From Chara braunii (Eukaryota; Streptophyta; Charophyceae; Charales; Characeae), in the NCBI GenBank assembly GCA_003427395.1, contig BFEA01000946.1, forward strand, positions 299,846 through 328,176: 28,331 nt of DNA, read 5' to 3'. The notes under the pieces are model-generated. The model searched no databases, was not told where the DNA came from, and was given only the letters and a program-made list of their open reading frames with translations. A program made the position numbers and the translations under genes. Of this stretch, positions 15,541-26,300 are shown piece after piece. Position 1 is the first letter of the stretch. Every line of letters starts with the position of its first letter.

Positions 15541-16550
15541 GTGCTTCTACTAGTCTAGCCTCTCCCTGTCTAGTTTCTGTTAATGATCTTTGCTTAGTTG
15601 ATCTCTTGTCTTTGTGCATGTGCTTCCTCTAGTCTAGCCCCTGCTTGTCAAGTTTAAGTTCCGGATTCTTGCTTAGTTGATCTCTTCTCTTTGTGCATGT
15701 GTTTCCACTAGTCTAGTCTCTCCTTGTCAAGTTCATGTTTCGGATCTTTGCTTCGTTGATCTTTTCTCTTTGTGCATGTGCTTCCACTAGTCTAGTCTCT
15801 CCTTGTCAAGTTCATGTTTCGGATCTTTGCTTAGTTGATCTTTTCTCTTTGTGCATGTGCTTCCACTAGTCTAGTCTCTCCTTGTCAAGTTCATGTTCCG
15901 GATCTTTACTTAGTTGAACTCTACTCCTTGTGCATGTGCTTCAACTAGTCTAGACTCTCATTGTCAAGTTCATGTGTACTGTGATGTTCTGGATCTTCAC
16001 TTAGTTAATCTCTACTCTTTTTGCATGTGTTCCACTAGCCTAGTCTTTTATTGTCAAGTTGATGTTCCAGATTTTTACTTAGTTGAACTCTACTCCTTGT
16101 GCATGTGTTTCACTAGTCTAGTTTCTCATTGTCAAGTTAATATTCCGGATCTTTGCTAAATTTATCTCTACTCCGTGTACATGTGTTTCAACTAGTCTAG
16201 ACTCTCATTGTCAAGTTTATGTTCCGAATCTTTACTTAGTTGATCTCTACTCCTTGTGCATGTGCTTCCACTAGTCTAGTTTTTCATTGTCAAGTTCATG
16301 TTCCGGATCTTTACTTAGTTGAACTCTACTCCTTGTGCATGTNCTTCAACTAGTCTAGACTCTCATTGTCAAGCTCATGTGTAATGTGATNTTCCGGATC
16401 TTCACTTNGTTAATCTCTACTCTTTGTGCATGCGTTCCACTAGTCTAGTCTTTCATTGTCAAAGTTCATGTTCCGGATTTTGTTTAGATGATCTCCTTCC
16501 CTATGAGTATGTGTCTCCCATTCATCTAGCTTCTTATTGTCATGTTATTC
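15541..16550 (+). repeat. 79-bp satellite array with 91-bp variant units
   Basis: Anchored on cttagttg, units fall at 15592, 15672, 15751, 15830, 15909, 16000, 16078, 16156, 16235, 16314 and 16405, then decay to about 16550. Most spacings are 78-80; those ending at 16000 and 16405 are 91 because of an extra 12 bp (tgtgtaytgtga). Several Ns lie in the last copies. Confidence 0.9.
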
Positions 16551-16635
16551 CAAGATATACTTATTCAATCTCTCATATCTAACGGGTGATCGACGTTTGG
16601 TTGTTGCCACGGGAAGCTGATTTGATTAGGAGTTC

Positions 16636-16800
16636 TCCTTTGTTTTCTCTCTCTCTCTCTATCTCTCCCTCTCCCTCTCTCTCTCTTTCTCTCTCTCTCT
16701 TCCTCTCTATCTCTCCTTCTCTCTCTCCTCCTTTCCCTCCTTCCTCCGCTAGACCACTCTTTCGCTCCCCTTACTACTTTGCCTTCTCTCTCCCTCTCTC
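16636..16800 (+). repeat. (CT)n-rich microsatellite
   Basis: About 165 bp of imperfect CT/CTCTT repeats starting just after the satellite. The minus-strand ORF across it is an R/E repeat caused by composition. Confidence 0.85.
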
Positions 16801-17930
16801 CCGCTCCCTCACTTGGCATATGACTAACCCTTTTCTCACTCGCTTGGAAAACATTGCCAGGGTACGGACGGTAAATGAAATTAGACTTCACTTGGTGGAG
16901 TAAGAGGGCAAGGGGAGGATAGCTGGTCTCTTGTGCTACCAAGGAGGCAAAAGAGAAAGGACGTTTGAAAGAGTGGCAGACAGACGGAACCCGGAAAAGA
17001 ACGTAAGTTGAAAGTTAGGTCAGTTTCACTAAACCATTTCCCCGATTGCATGACAGTGAGAAGAGATTGGGCTGATTGAGCAACAAGAGGGAACAAAGAG
17101 CAGCCAAAGAATTTGAAAAGATAGGCATGTGGGAAGGGCTATGTGTTGACCCCCAACGGGCGATTGTATGGATCTTCTTGCTTGTGTGGGAATTGTGCAG
17201 GTGAGTAAGGGCTAGAAATGCGTTGAGCGGGATAGCGGCGAGAGGAACTGGGCACCAAGAGAGAAAAGGAAGAGGGACAAAGGGGCTATGGGACCCTTCA
17301 CATAGAGCCAACCCATGGAAATGACTTTTGTGCTTAAAGACTTGGCGTGTAAATAAGAGTGCAATCGTACCAAGGAAAATGTGATGTTGTGTGTGCATGC
17401 ATATGAGGACCCCGAAAAGACTAAGGGGCCAACTTCAGTAAGGAAGACAACAACTTGTGAGACCTTATGGATGCGTAGAGGTGAGGGAGAGGATGGCTCC
17501 GCCGCACCCCGATAATGCCATATAGCCATAATGCTTAGGGAAATGGTGCGTGGCCTAAGGATGACGCTTAGCCTACGCACAAGAGAAAAGAAACACTCAA
17601 AGAATCCTTGGACAGCTTGCGCATTGGAAGGAGCAATTGCATGAGAACACAACAAAGAATCAAAAGAAAAAATCAGCGTTGCGGAACGACCAACAAAACT
17701 ACCACCCGGCGTGAGGGTTGAGCTACATCCCCAATGTCGAAGCTCTCTCGCGCGATGACCTCCCCCTATCCATCTGAAAGCACTAGGTGGGGTTGACCTC
17801 GGGACAAACAGCCCGCGCCCTAAGCATGAGCGTGGGCGGGCCGAGCCAACTGGGACCCGCAGTGGATCGACTAAGGCTCGAAAGTCTACCGGGGTTTGGC
17901 CCTACAACGTTCATACACAACACTAGTGTT
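16801..17930 (+). other. Stretch with no recognisable gene
   Basis: Complex, non-repetitive DNA. The longest frames (minus 17212-17655 and 17015-17398) are rich in S, L, F and H without a domain I know. No structured RNA or repeat was seen. Confidence 0.35.
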
Positions 17931-17937
17931 CTCACCC

Positions 17938-18026
17938 TATACGGCGACGGCCCGTCCGTACTCCAGTACGAGCGTACGTACGGGCCCTCAGCGCCCGTAC
18001 ATACGGACTTTGGGTCCTCCGTACGT
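17938..18026 (+). repeat. Cluster of TACGG/CCGTA motifs, left block
   Basis: Six TACGG or CCGTA occurrences lie in about 90 bp, several as inverted pairs (CCGTACATACGG, CGTACGTACGG). A similar block is at 18648-18728. Confidence 0.6.
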
Positions 18027-18094
18027 GGCCTTCCGAAGGGGTGTTGAGGGGGTGGATGGCCCGGGGGGGGGTTGGATGTGGGGGGATACCCCCC

Positions 18095-18245
18095 CATGTT
18101 AAAAAAAAAAGAAAAAAATAAGAAATTGTTTTTGTCCTGGTGTAAAAAAAAATAAAAATGATTGATTGATTGATTAATTGGTTGATTGATTGATTGATTG
18201 TTTGATTGATTGGTTGATTGGTTGATTGATTGGTTAATTGATTGG

Positions 18246-18305
<60 letters not shown>

Positions 18306-18360
18306 TTGATTGATTGGTTGATTGATTGATAATAGAAAGAAAGAAAAAAAAATTCAATTA
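18095..18360 (+). repeat. (GATT)n microsatellite with A-rich flanks
   Basis: A-rich DNA is followed at about 18158-18332 by GATT repeats with scattered GGTT and GTTT variants. On the minus strand this reads as an NQSI peptide repeat, which I regard as non-coding. Confidence 0.9.
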
Positions 18361-18425
18361 AAAGAATGATTGATTGATTGACATGAAGTGGGAGGGTCGG
18401 CTCCCCCCCGCGAAAACACACACAC

Positions 18426-18492
18426 ACAAACAAAAACAAGTGTGACAATGTATATTTTAATGTTCTAGTAGTAGATTCATTCGATTTTGCTT
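18426..18492 (+). repeat. Dispersed repeat, copy 1
   Basis: caagtgtgacaatgtatatt, then a TGTTCTAG core and gtagattcattcgattttgc, recur with few changes at 28142-28207, directly beyond the retrotransposon. Both copies are preceded by an (AC/AAAC)-rich run. Confidence 0.8.
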
Positions 18493-18647
18493 CTTTTTTT
18501 TTGTCTTTTTTCGACTACAAACTTTTTTGAAGTTTTTTCTTAATTGAAAAAAAAAAAACTAAGGGGCCCCTCAAGACCCCCCCTACCGTCCCTGGGGGTC
18601 TAACCCCCTCCCTCCCCACGACACTGGGCCCTGGCACGTTCGGACAG

Positions 18648-18728
18648 AGACCGTCCGTATACCCATACAGTCGTCCGTTCGTCCGTATTCACGGGCCATA
18701 CAGAGACCCCCCGTACGACATACGGAGG
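18648..18728 (+). repeat. Cluster of TACGG/CCGTA motifs, right block
   Basis: Contains gtccgtatac, gtccgtattc, cccgtacgac and catacggagg within about 80 bp. It faces the left block at 17938-18026 across the poly-A and GATT sequence. Confidence 0.55.
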
Positions 18729-18976
18729 ATGACACTAACATATACTAATCGGCCCTTGCAAAAAAACAATACTATTTTTTTTTTTTCCATTCCTTGATTT
18801 TTTCCTTATTACACAACCAAAAAAAAAAACAAAAAATACATAAAATCGAAGAAGACAAAGAACTGCCAACCAAAAATTCCCCCCCCAAAAAACTTTTTTC
18901 AATTTTTTTTAATAATTTCTCGTCTCTGCCTTTTTTGTTTTTTATTTTTTATAATTCTCCAAAATTATCTGTTTCC

Positions 18977-19036
18977 AAAAAAACAAAATGGGGTTGTAGG
19001 ACTTGAAAATCCCTACAACCCCATATTTGTTTTTTT
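18977..19036 (+). other. Hairpin with 13-bp GC-richer core and A/T arms
   Basis: ATGGGGTTGTAGG (18988-19000) pairs perfectly with CCTACAACCCCAT (19012-19024). With one bulged A (19025) the helix continues through AAACAAA/TTTGTTT into an A-run/T-run. Confidence 0.7.
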
Positions 19037-19078
19037 TTTTCCCATTATTTTATTCGGGAAAAATCTGTGAAATTCATG

Positions 19079-19165
19079 GCCGCGGTGCGGCTGAGGCCAG
19101 CCGCGGCCGCGGCCACGACTGCGGTCGCCCTCTGAGCTCGACCCCGCGGCCGTGGCAGCGGGTGT
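19079..19165 (+). other. Short GC-rich island
   Basis: About 85 bp of CCGCGG/GGCCGC-rich sequence between AT-rich DNA and the 5' LTR, with GGCCGCGG and CCGCGGCC inverted copies near its ends. No gene seen. Confidence 0.5.
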
Positions 19166-19188
19166 TTCATAAACACACACGGACAAAG

Positions 19189-20229
19189 TGTGAGGATTGA
19201 GCCCTCAAGAAGGGGCCTTGCCATAATGTACATGTTCTGGGCTAAGGCCCCAGCAAGCCTCGTGCCCGCCCTAAGTGAAGGCTGGCCGGCAAATCAACAA
19301 GAGCCCTCAGTGCAAACATTTCACGAAGTGCGGGTCCATACAGTTGCAGCACGCCAGTTGGTTGGAGTGCATCGAGTCTCGAATCTCTACAAATGTGGAG
19401 ATCCCAGGGCCTCTGAGTAAGTTAGGCCCTGGGCACTTGTACGTGAGGCCAACAATGCATGCTGGGTAGAGCGGCCGAAAATGCCAAAGGGAAATCGGCC
19501 CACTATCTGAATCTGACCGCAAGCCTTGATGAAAGAGGCGCAACTGCATTGCCCCGCGCCTCAATTGTATCGAGCTGGTTTCAGCCACTCGGGCCCAGAC
19601 GCAGGCTGAAGGGAGGCCGCCCACACGCAGCACTGGCATATAGGCAAGCAGGGCGAGTGGGCAGGGATCTTGGCCAATGCAGGCATTGCGGGCACGCTGA
19701 GCTACTGCGAGTGTGCTGCGCTGTGCAGAGATGCGCTGCATTGGGATGAGGCTGGCTAGCGCTAGGCGGTAGGGCGCTGCCTGCACACAGGGCATTGGCG
19801 GCCATAGCCTGGCCGCATGAGGGTGCAGTGGAGGTGAAGGGCGAAGGTGGTTCTTCGGAGGTGAAGGGCGCTATGTGGGTTATCAAGGGAGAGTGCGGGT
19901 GAAGAGGACACGTACCTGGTGGAGGTGGAGGTCGACATTGGTGTTGACATCATCATTCGCTGGTATTCAAGTTGCCTGGTTGCTTTCATTGCTGCAGTTG
20001 TAGGCTTAGGCTGTAGAGCAGATAGGGCGCCTGGCGCCATTCACAAGAGAGAGCTACATTGGGTTATGCTGTTGGTGTTGCCCTGTTGAGCTTGGACATT
20101 GACTCACGATTTTTCTGTATCATTCTCAAATGGATGGTTACTCGATTCCATTGTGCTTTGACTACTTGGACTTCAGTGTGATTTTGCAATCTGGATTTCT
20201 GTGCTTCGTCCATATTCATGTTCCTTGCA
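19189..20229 (+). repeat. 5' LTR (1041 bp)
   Basis: It starts TGTGAGGATT and ends TTCCTTGCA, so TG...CA. It aligns along its length with 27069-28122, apart from point changes and a 13-bp segment absent here. A CATATAGG at 19637-19644, conserved in the other LTR, is the only TATA-like sequence I noticed. A 96-codon frame (19459-19749) is open in both LTRs but shows no sign of protein constraint. Confidence 0.95.
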
Positions 20230-20232
20230 ATT

Positions 20233-20244
20233 TGGTATCGGAGC
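20233..20244 (+). other. Primer binding site, initiator-Met tRNA type
   Basis: TGGTATCGGAGC, 3 nt after the LTR end, matches the common plant LTR-retrotransposon primer site TGGTATCAGAGC at 11 of 12 bases. The difference is one A-to-G change. Confidence 0.9.
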
Positions 20245-21511
20245 TGCTTTGATCGCCACTTACCTTTCGCACGCTGGCGTTATACAGACTTGGTGCATTG
20301 ATTCTGCTTCTTCGCAGTTGGTTCTTGTGACATCAGGCCATTGTTAGGCGCAAACCCTGGGTAGAGAGGGTGCGCCGGAAGGCTATAGATGACATTATTA
20401 GTCGTGGTGACATGCGGAATGTATGATTGGTGATGAGAGCATGCTGATGTGGCATTAGGCTGAGGCGGCACTGCATTGCGTTGTGGTTGGTACCGATGTC
20501 AAGACCGGTCATCAAATGCACACTTAGCTCAATTGGTGAGAAATCTGTGGTTGGGGGCAGGTATCTTCAGGTACGTTGTTCCCTTCCCTTATCTACTCTC
20601 TCAATCTCTTCTTACCGTGAGAAAGTGAGTCCAACTTGAGAGTCCTCTTTTTTGGTGAGGTGTCGTGAGCGCGCTACCTTGAAAGACGACAATTTTTCTG
20701 GAAGCATCTGGAAGGAGTAAGGGCGGTGCCTCTGAAGGGCCCTGGTCGAAGCACTGGGTCACGGTCACCATGCCAACCCAATGGGAGTAGGTCACACATG
20801 CGATGGCTTCTGTCCATTTTGGCACTTGCTGCGCTAAATAGAAGTTCCGCCGGGTGTGCCAGCCTTTTAGAGACGCTTACCAGACCGTCTATAAACATTT
20901 CTGGTTGGGGACTCGGTTTGATTCTGGCTGTGATCGTCGTCCTGACTGCGACGTTAAAGAATTCCTGAAGAGATGGGGGCGCTTTATAAATTCCTCCTGA
21001 TCAGCCAGATCAACCGGGTGTAAGGCTCGTTTTTGTACGAGGGTAAATAAAAGTGGACTGGCTGGCTTGCTCGGTGACGACTCGGGCACAGGGGTGGGCC
21101 GAAATACACACGAAGACACTGCCTGCTCAATGATGTTGATCGATATGTTGGATTGAGGGGAGGGTAGGTTCTAATTCGTGCTCAACTGAATACACAACCA
21201 TACCCACTCATCATACATCTGCAACATGGTCTTTTTGTACTTTGATTAGTTGGTGGACAGACTGCTAATACCTCACAGACAGATTAGATTAGGACTGTAG
21301 TATACTACCATAGCAAGTTCTGTCTAATGTTGTTGTAAGTGAACCAATCAGAGTACATCTAGACTATGTAGACAATCTGTTGTCAATGTTGTAGACATGC
21401 TACTTGATCGGTACAGTAGGGGACCTGCCTGACACAACTACTTTTAGAAAATTAGGTGTCGGTCATACATATGTTGTGGTAGGACTCCACTAGGGGGTTC
21501 TAGCGCAGACA
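20245..21511 (+). other. Untranslated leader of the chromovirus
   Basis: About 1.27 kb between PBS and gag. The only frame of note is 20726-20968 (80 codons), whose C-terminal half has two hydrophobic segments. I cannot link it to a known protein and it may be chance. The stretch 20524-20540 resembles a tRNA A box, but no B box or cloverleaf follows. Confidence 0.5.
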
Positions 21512-23375
21512 ATGTTTGCCTACTTCATGAACGGGTCAGACGTCGATGAGGAGAGAGTTGACGATTTTAGACTAACACGTGAGAGGTCACGCAGGATCCC
21601 ACACGTGTTCCAGGCCCTACAACCGGAAGACAAAAGACGCATTCGTGCCGAACGTAGAGCCCGTGCTCTAGCAGCATCGAGAGAGGCAGCAAACGTTGCA
21701 GCAAGGGAAAGGCTGCAGCAGCAGCCAGGGCAATACCCATGTCTTCTGCAGCAGCATCCTCCGCTGCAATTTGTGTTGTGTCCTCGTCTGGACCCCAGTT
21801 TGGAATGCCAACAGGGTCCACGGGTACTTCCTGTTTTGTAGGATCACGTCAGTCTACAAGTCAAATGGCGGGCTCGCAGTTCAGCCCGTTGACTCCTCGC
21901 GAAAGGGAGCTCAGGGAGCTCCAACAGGTCGAAAGGATCTGTGAAAGATTAGAGAGAGAACTGAAACAAGCTACCGATAGAGAAAGAGAAATCAAAAATA
22001 GAATAGCCAGGCTTGATACATTAGAGGCTGACAAGATGAGTTAGAGGGCTTGGATGAGTCTGGAATGAATGAGCCCATGAAAGTGTTGAGGAACAACATG
22101 TTGTCGCTACATGCGCACGTGGACAGCAGGTTGGACTTCATGCAGAACACTTTGGACCTGATCCTGGACGTTCTGACAAGGCCAGGATTTAGGTCACCAG
22201 CGCAATCGCCATTGCCGTTATCGGCAATGTCAGGCCCCTTTCCAGTTCAAGCTGGTACCCAACCAAGTGGTACGTCTGCAGTAGTCGCACAGACTGTTGC
22301 ATCTTCTTCTTCGGGTCCAGCGGTGGGGGATACACCACCGCAACAACCTGTTCAGCAATTTGGACAGCCGCAAGGTCAATGGTACCCTAAGACCCCAATG
22401 AAACCACATGTTGCCTTCTCAGACGAAAAGAACGACGAAGAGCTCAACACTTGGTTGAGAACAGTCCCGGTTTGGGTGAAAGCAAAGAGGACCTTGCTAG
22501 AGGACGAAGTGGTAACTGTTGCATCTTACCTCGAGGGTAAGGCAGCCAAATGGTTAGATGGTGTAGTTGTAAAGGCAGGGTACGGACGACGCATGGCGGA
22601 CTGGGCTAAGTCACTAACGTTAGACCAGTTCATGGAGATGGTAGAAGCTCGATGGCATAATCCACAGGAGGCACAAAGAGTCACTGATGCGATTAACAAG
22701 TTGGACCAACAAAAGTTCAAGTCGGTTAGAGAGCTTAGGACTACCGTTGAGAGCCTAATCCTCGTACCTGGCATCAACTATAGTGACCAGTTCCTGTTAA
22801 CAACGTTTGTTAGATGTCTTCCTGAGAACATTAGGAACTTGTTGGCCAGCGAGGCACGCCTCGAGTACCGTTTGTTTGAGACATTGTCTAGGAAGGCTTT
22901 AGATTTGGAGGCCACTCTAGGCAATGCCCAACCCTCCCAGAATGACACGAAGAAGAAGAAGAGTCCTCAGGAGTGGAAGAAGAAGGGGACGAAGTTGATG
23001 ATGGTTGAGTCCGATGGGACTCAAACGGAGATCGACGAGCTCACTGACCTGATGGACTATTCAGAGTTTGACGGCGAGGAGGTAGCTGAGGGTAGCACCC
23101 TCGTCGCGGTAGTCAAGACTAAGGCTGGTGGCCGAGGGAAGGGCCAACCAAGGAGTCAAGGGAAGGTCGCCTCCAATCAGTCCAAAGTGGCTGAATGGGT
23201 GAAGGCACGTCTTGATCAACACGTGTGGCGTGACTGCCGAGTGCTTGGCACTTGTATCAACTACGGGGAATACGGACACTCGCAGTACAAGTGCCAGAAC
23301 GCAAAGGTTACGCAAAAGATACCTCCTAAGATGGGGGCATCTTACTCCCNGNCTTCTAGCCCGNNAAACGCGTGA
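21512..23375 (+). pseudogene. gag: Chromovirus gag, frameshifted
   Basis: The N-terminal part starts at ATG 21512 in frame 2 with a basic helical segment. Coding moves to frame 1 in the alanine/glutamine-rich region near 21700-21740, which continues into a heptad-like coiled coil at about 21890-22030. It then moves to frame 3 near 22030-22044, just before a TAG at 22042-22044. Frame 3 holds the capsid core, including FSDEKNDEELNTWLRTVPVW and AKWLDG, a P..AQRVTDAINKL-type helix, and FVRCLPENIRNLL. It ends in a nucleocapsid knuckle CINYGEYGHSQYKC (23253-23294). Its second zinc ligand is Tyr (TAC 23262-23264) instead of Cys. The stop is TGA 23373-23375, in a patch of Ns. Gag binds RNA and builds the particle; this copy cannot. 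Confidence 0.85.
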
Positions 23376-26300
23376 GGCCNGTGNAAGTTTTNGNGGCTTC
23401 TACTCAAGATGAAGTGGGNCCGATACCCTCCCCACTTCATGATAAGGCCAAAGCTAATGACTCCTTAGTCACNCCGCAGACACACCTAGACCAAACTATG
23501 CTCTGTACGTTAGATGTGTCTGAAGCCTTAGAAGACTTGGAGAGAGAGTGGTTAAGCAAGGACCCTCGCGAGTCTTGGGTGGCGCTAAGGAAACGTCCTA
23601 GAGGGGAACATTTCGTGGTGGAAGTCGATGTAGGAGGCCGCAAATGTGGTGCCTTCATAGACATAGGCTCCACGCGGAATTACATAAGCCGNGACTGTTT
23701 GGAAAGNNTGCACCTACAGGACCNGGTATGGCACCTTAGTAGACCTGTAGCATCTANTTTGGCCAACAANGAGCGCATGATAGTAACAGACTATATCAAG
23801 GACGTAGTCTCTACCTTCTCCTATGGAGGAGGCGAACTTAATCATAAGATTTCGTTCTTGGTTAGCGACGACTTACCATTCGACAGGTTGTTAGACATGT
23901 ACTACCTCGAAGCTGCTAAGCCCCAGTTTGAATGAGACAAGAAGGTGCTCAAGCATAAGTTGNCCGANGGCCGAACTGNCAGATTGACCAAGTTCAAGGT
24001 CTGTAGCAATATAGATACCTATGGCTGCTTGTGCGCATCAGCGTTCTACAATTACTATAAGCAAAACCAAGAGGAGGGTATGTACCTTGTGTATGTCTCT
24101 GAGAAAGGGGAGGCTGTTAAAACACCCCTAGAGATAGAACGCGTCGTTGCTAAGTTCCCTGATTTATTCGAGGAGCCCACAGGAGTTGTTGAAAGGGAAG
24201 TTGTTCACGCTAAAGAAATCATTCCAGGGAGTAAGACCCCAAAGGGAAGGATCTATAGGATGGCTCCCGCCGAGTTAGATGAACTTCGGCGACAACTTAA
24301 GGAGCTGACAGAAAAGGGATGGATTCGACCTAGTACTTCCCCTTACGGATCACCCGTTCTATTCGTACCGAAGAAGGGGGGTACATTAAGGATGCACATT
24401 GACTATAAAGGCCTCAATGCCATCACTGTGAAGAACGCAGTGCCTCTACCTCGCATAGACGACCTATTGGATAGGGTGCAGGGATGTAAGTACTATAGCA
24501 AGATAGACTTAAAATCCGGCTATCACCAGATCGCTATAAGGCCTGAGGACCAACACAAGACAACTTTTCAGACTCGTTATGGTCTGTATGAGTTTGTAGT
24601 GATGCCTTTTGGTGTTTGTAATGCGCCGGGAACATTCTAGCACGCTATGAATCGGATCTTTCATGACCATTTAGATAAGTTTGTCGTGGTATACCTTGAC
24701 GACATTCTGATCTTTAGTAAGTCTGCCGAGGTGCACGCACAGCACGTTGAGACTGTACTTTCACTCCTACGACAACACAAGTATAAGGTGAACTTAGAGA
24801 AGTGTGAATTTGGTCGCACTAAAATACTATACTTGGGTCATGAAGTATCCGCGGAGGGGATTAGGCCGGAAGATGCGAAGGTGGTTAGTATTCGAGACTG
24901 GCCACGAGCTCAGACGATCACTGAGGTCAGATCATTCTTAGGAATGTGCGGCTACTATAGGAACTTCGTTAAGAACTATTCTACAGTCGCCTCTCCTTTG
25001 ACCGATTTAACTCGACTTGACACGCCGTGGGATTGGAGTGATGAGTGCGAGGGTGCTTTCAAGAGATTGAAGCATACACTCATGAATCATGAGGTCCTCA
25101 TGGTTCCCGATCCTCAAAAGTCATTCATAGTGACCACTGACGCAAGCCAATACGGCATTGGCGCGGTGCTGGCTCAGCAGGATGGGAAGAAGTTGAGACT
25201 GATTGAGTACATGAGCAAGAAGATGCCATCGAAGAAGTTGGCAAAGTCCACCTACGAAAGGGAACTTTATGCTCTATACAAAGCACTTGTCCATTGGAGA
25301 CACTTCCTATTGTGAAGGTTCTTCTANTTGAGGACTGATCATNAGACCCTCAAATGGATCAANACTCAACCGGCTCTTTCGGACGCAGTCAACCGATGGA
25401 TTGAGGTCATAGACCAATATGACTTCAAGCTTGAGTACCTGAAGGGAAAGTATAACAAGGTTGCAAATGTGCTATCACGTAGAGCAGACTACCTAGGTGC
25501 GCTTGGCGTATCTGATGAAGTGACTCAATCATTGGTGGAAGCCTATCAGGAAGACCCTGTCACGATGAACATCATGCGCAAACTTCAGGCAAAAGACAAG
25601 GCCACGGAAAGTGAGTTTGTGATGGTGGACGGGTTAATCTATCTTGACAAGGCCGTAATAAAAAGGTTAGTAGTTCCATCTAGTGAACGTTTGCGTAGTT
25701 TGTTTTTAGGCGAATGTCATGACACAACCGGACACTTTGGCTACAAGAAGACGAGTGCTAACCTAGTACACCGATTTTGGTGGCTTGGAATGTTAGATGA
25801 CGTAAAGAAGTACGTAGAGACCTGTCAGGTCTGTCAGCGGGACAAGCCGCGAACTCAAGCACCGCTTGGGTTGTTGAAGCCTTTGTCGATTCCGACTGGT
25901 CCAGCAGAGAATGTTTCCATGGATTTCATGGACACCCTGGTGACTAGTAAGAGTGGCAAGAGGCACATCTTTGTCATCATCGATCAATTCACCAAGTACG
26001 GTAGACTAGTGGCGATGCGAGAGACCGCAAAAATTGAATATGTAATCAAGTTGTTCAAGGACAACTGCGTGCGTGACTTTGGTTTACCAAAGTCAATCGT
26101 TAGTGACCGAGATGTCCGATTCACAAGTGAGTTGTAGAAGAAGACTGCAGAACAGATGGGCAGTCAACTTCAGATGGCTTCAGGAAATCATCCCGAAGCG
26201 AACAGACAGGCCGAGCAAATGAATTGAGTGGTACAGCACTTGCTGAGGCATTACATCAAGCCCAACCAGGATGACTAGGATGAGCAGTTGCCTCTCATCG

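Noticed and set aside
17783-18448. 221-codon minus-strand ORF with NQSI repeats
   Set aside because: Produced by the (GATT)n microsatellite and flanking simple sequence.
19459-19749. 96-codon ORF present in both LTRs (also 27339-27629)
   Set aside because: Open in both, but about 19 of 96 residues differ at about 7 percent DNA divergence, so most changes alter the protein. This fits absence of constraint rather than a real gene.
20524-20590. tRNA- or SINE-like A box (ttagctcaattggtgag)
   Set aside because: No B box (GGTTCGA) and no foldable cloverleaf follow; probably chance similarity in the leader.
20726-20968. 80-codon ORF with hydrophobic segments in the retrotransposon leader
   Set aside because: Could be a captured fragment, but there is no homology I recognise and its length is within chance expectation. 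Mentioned only in the leader entry.
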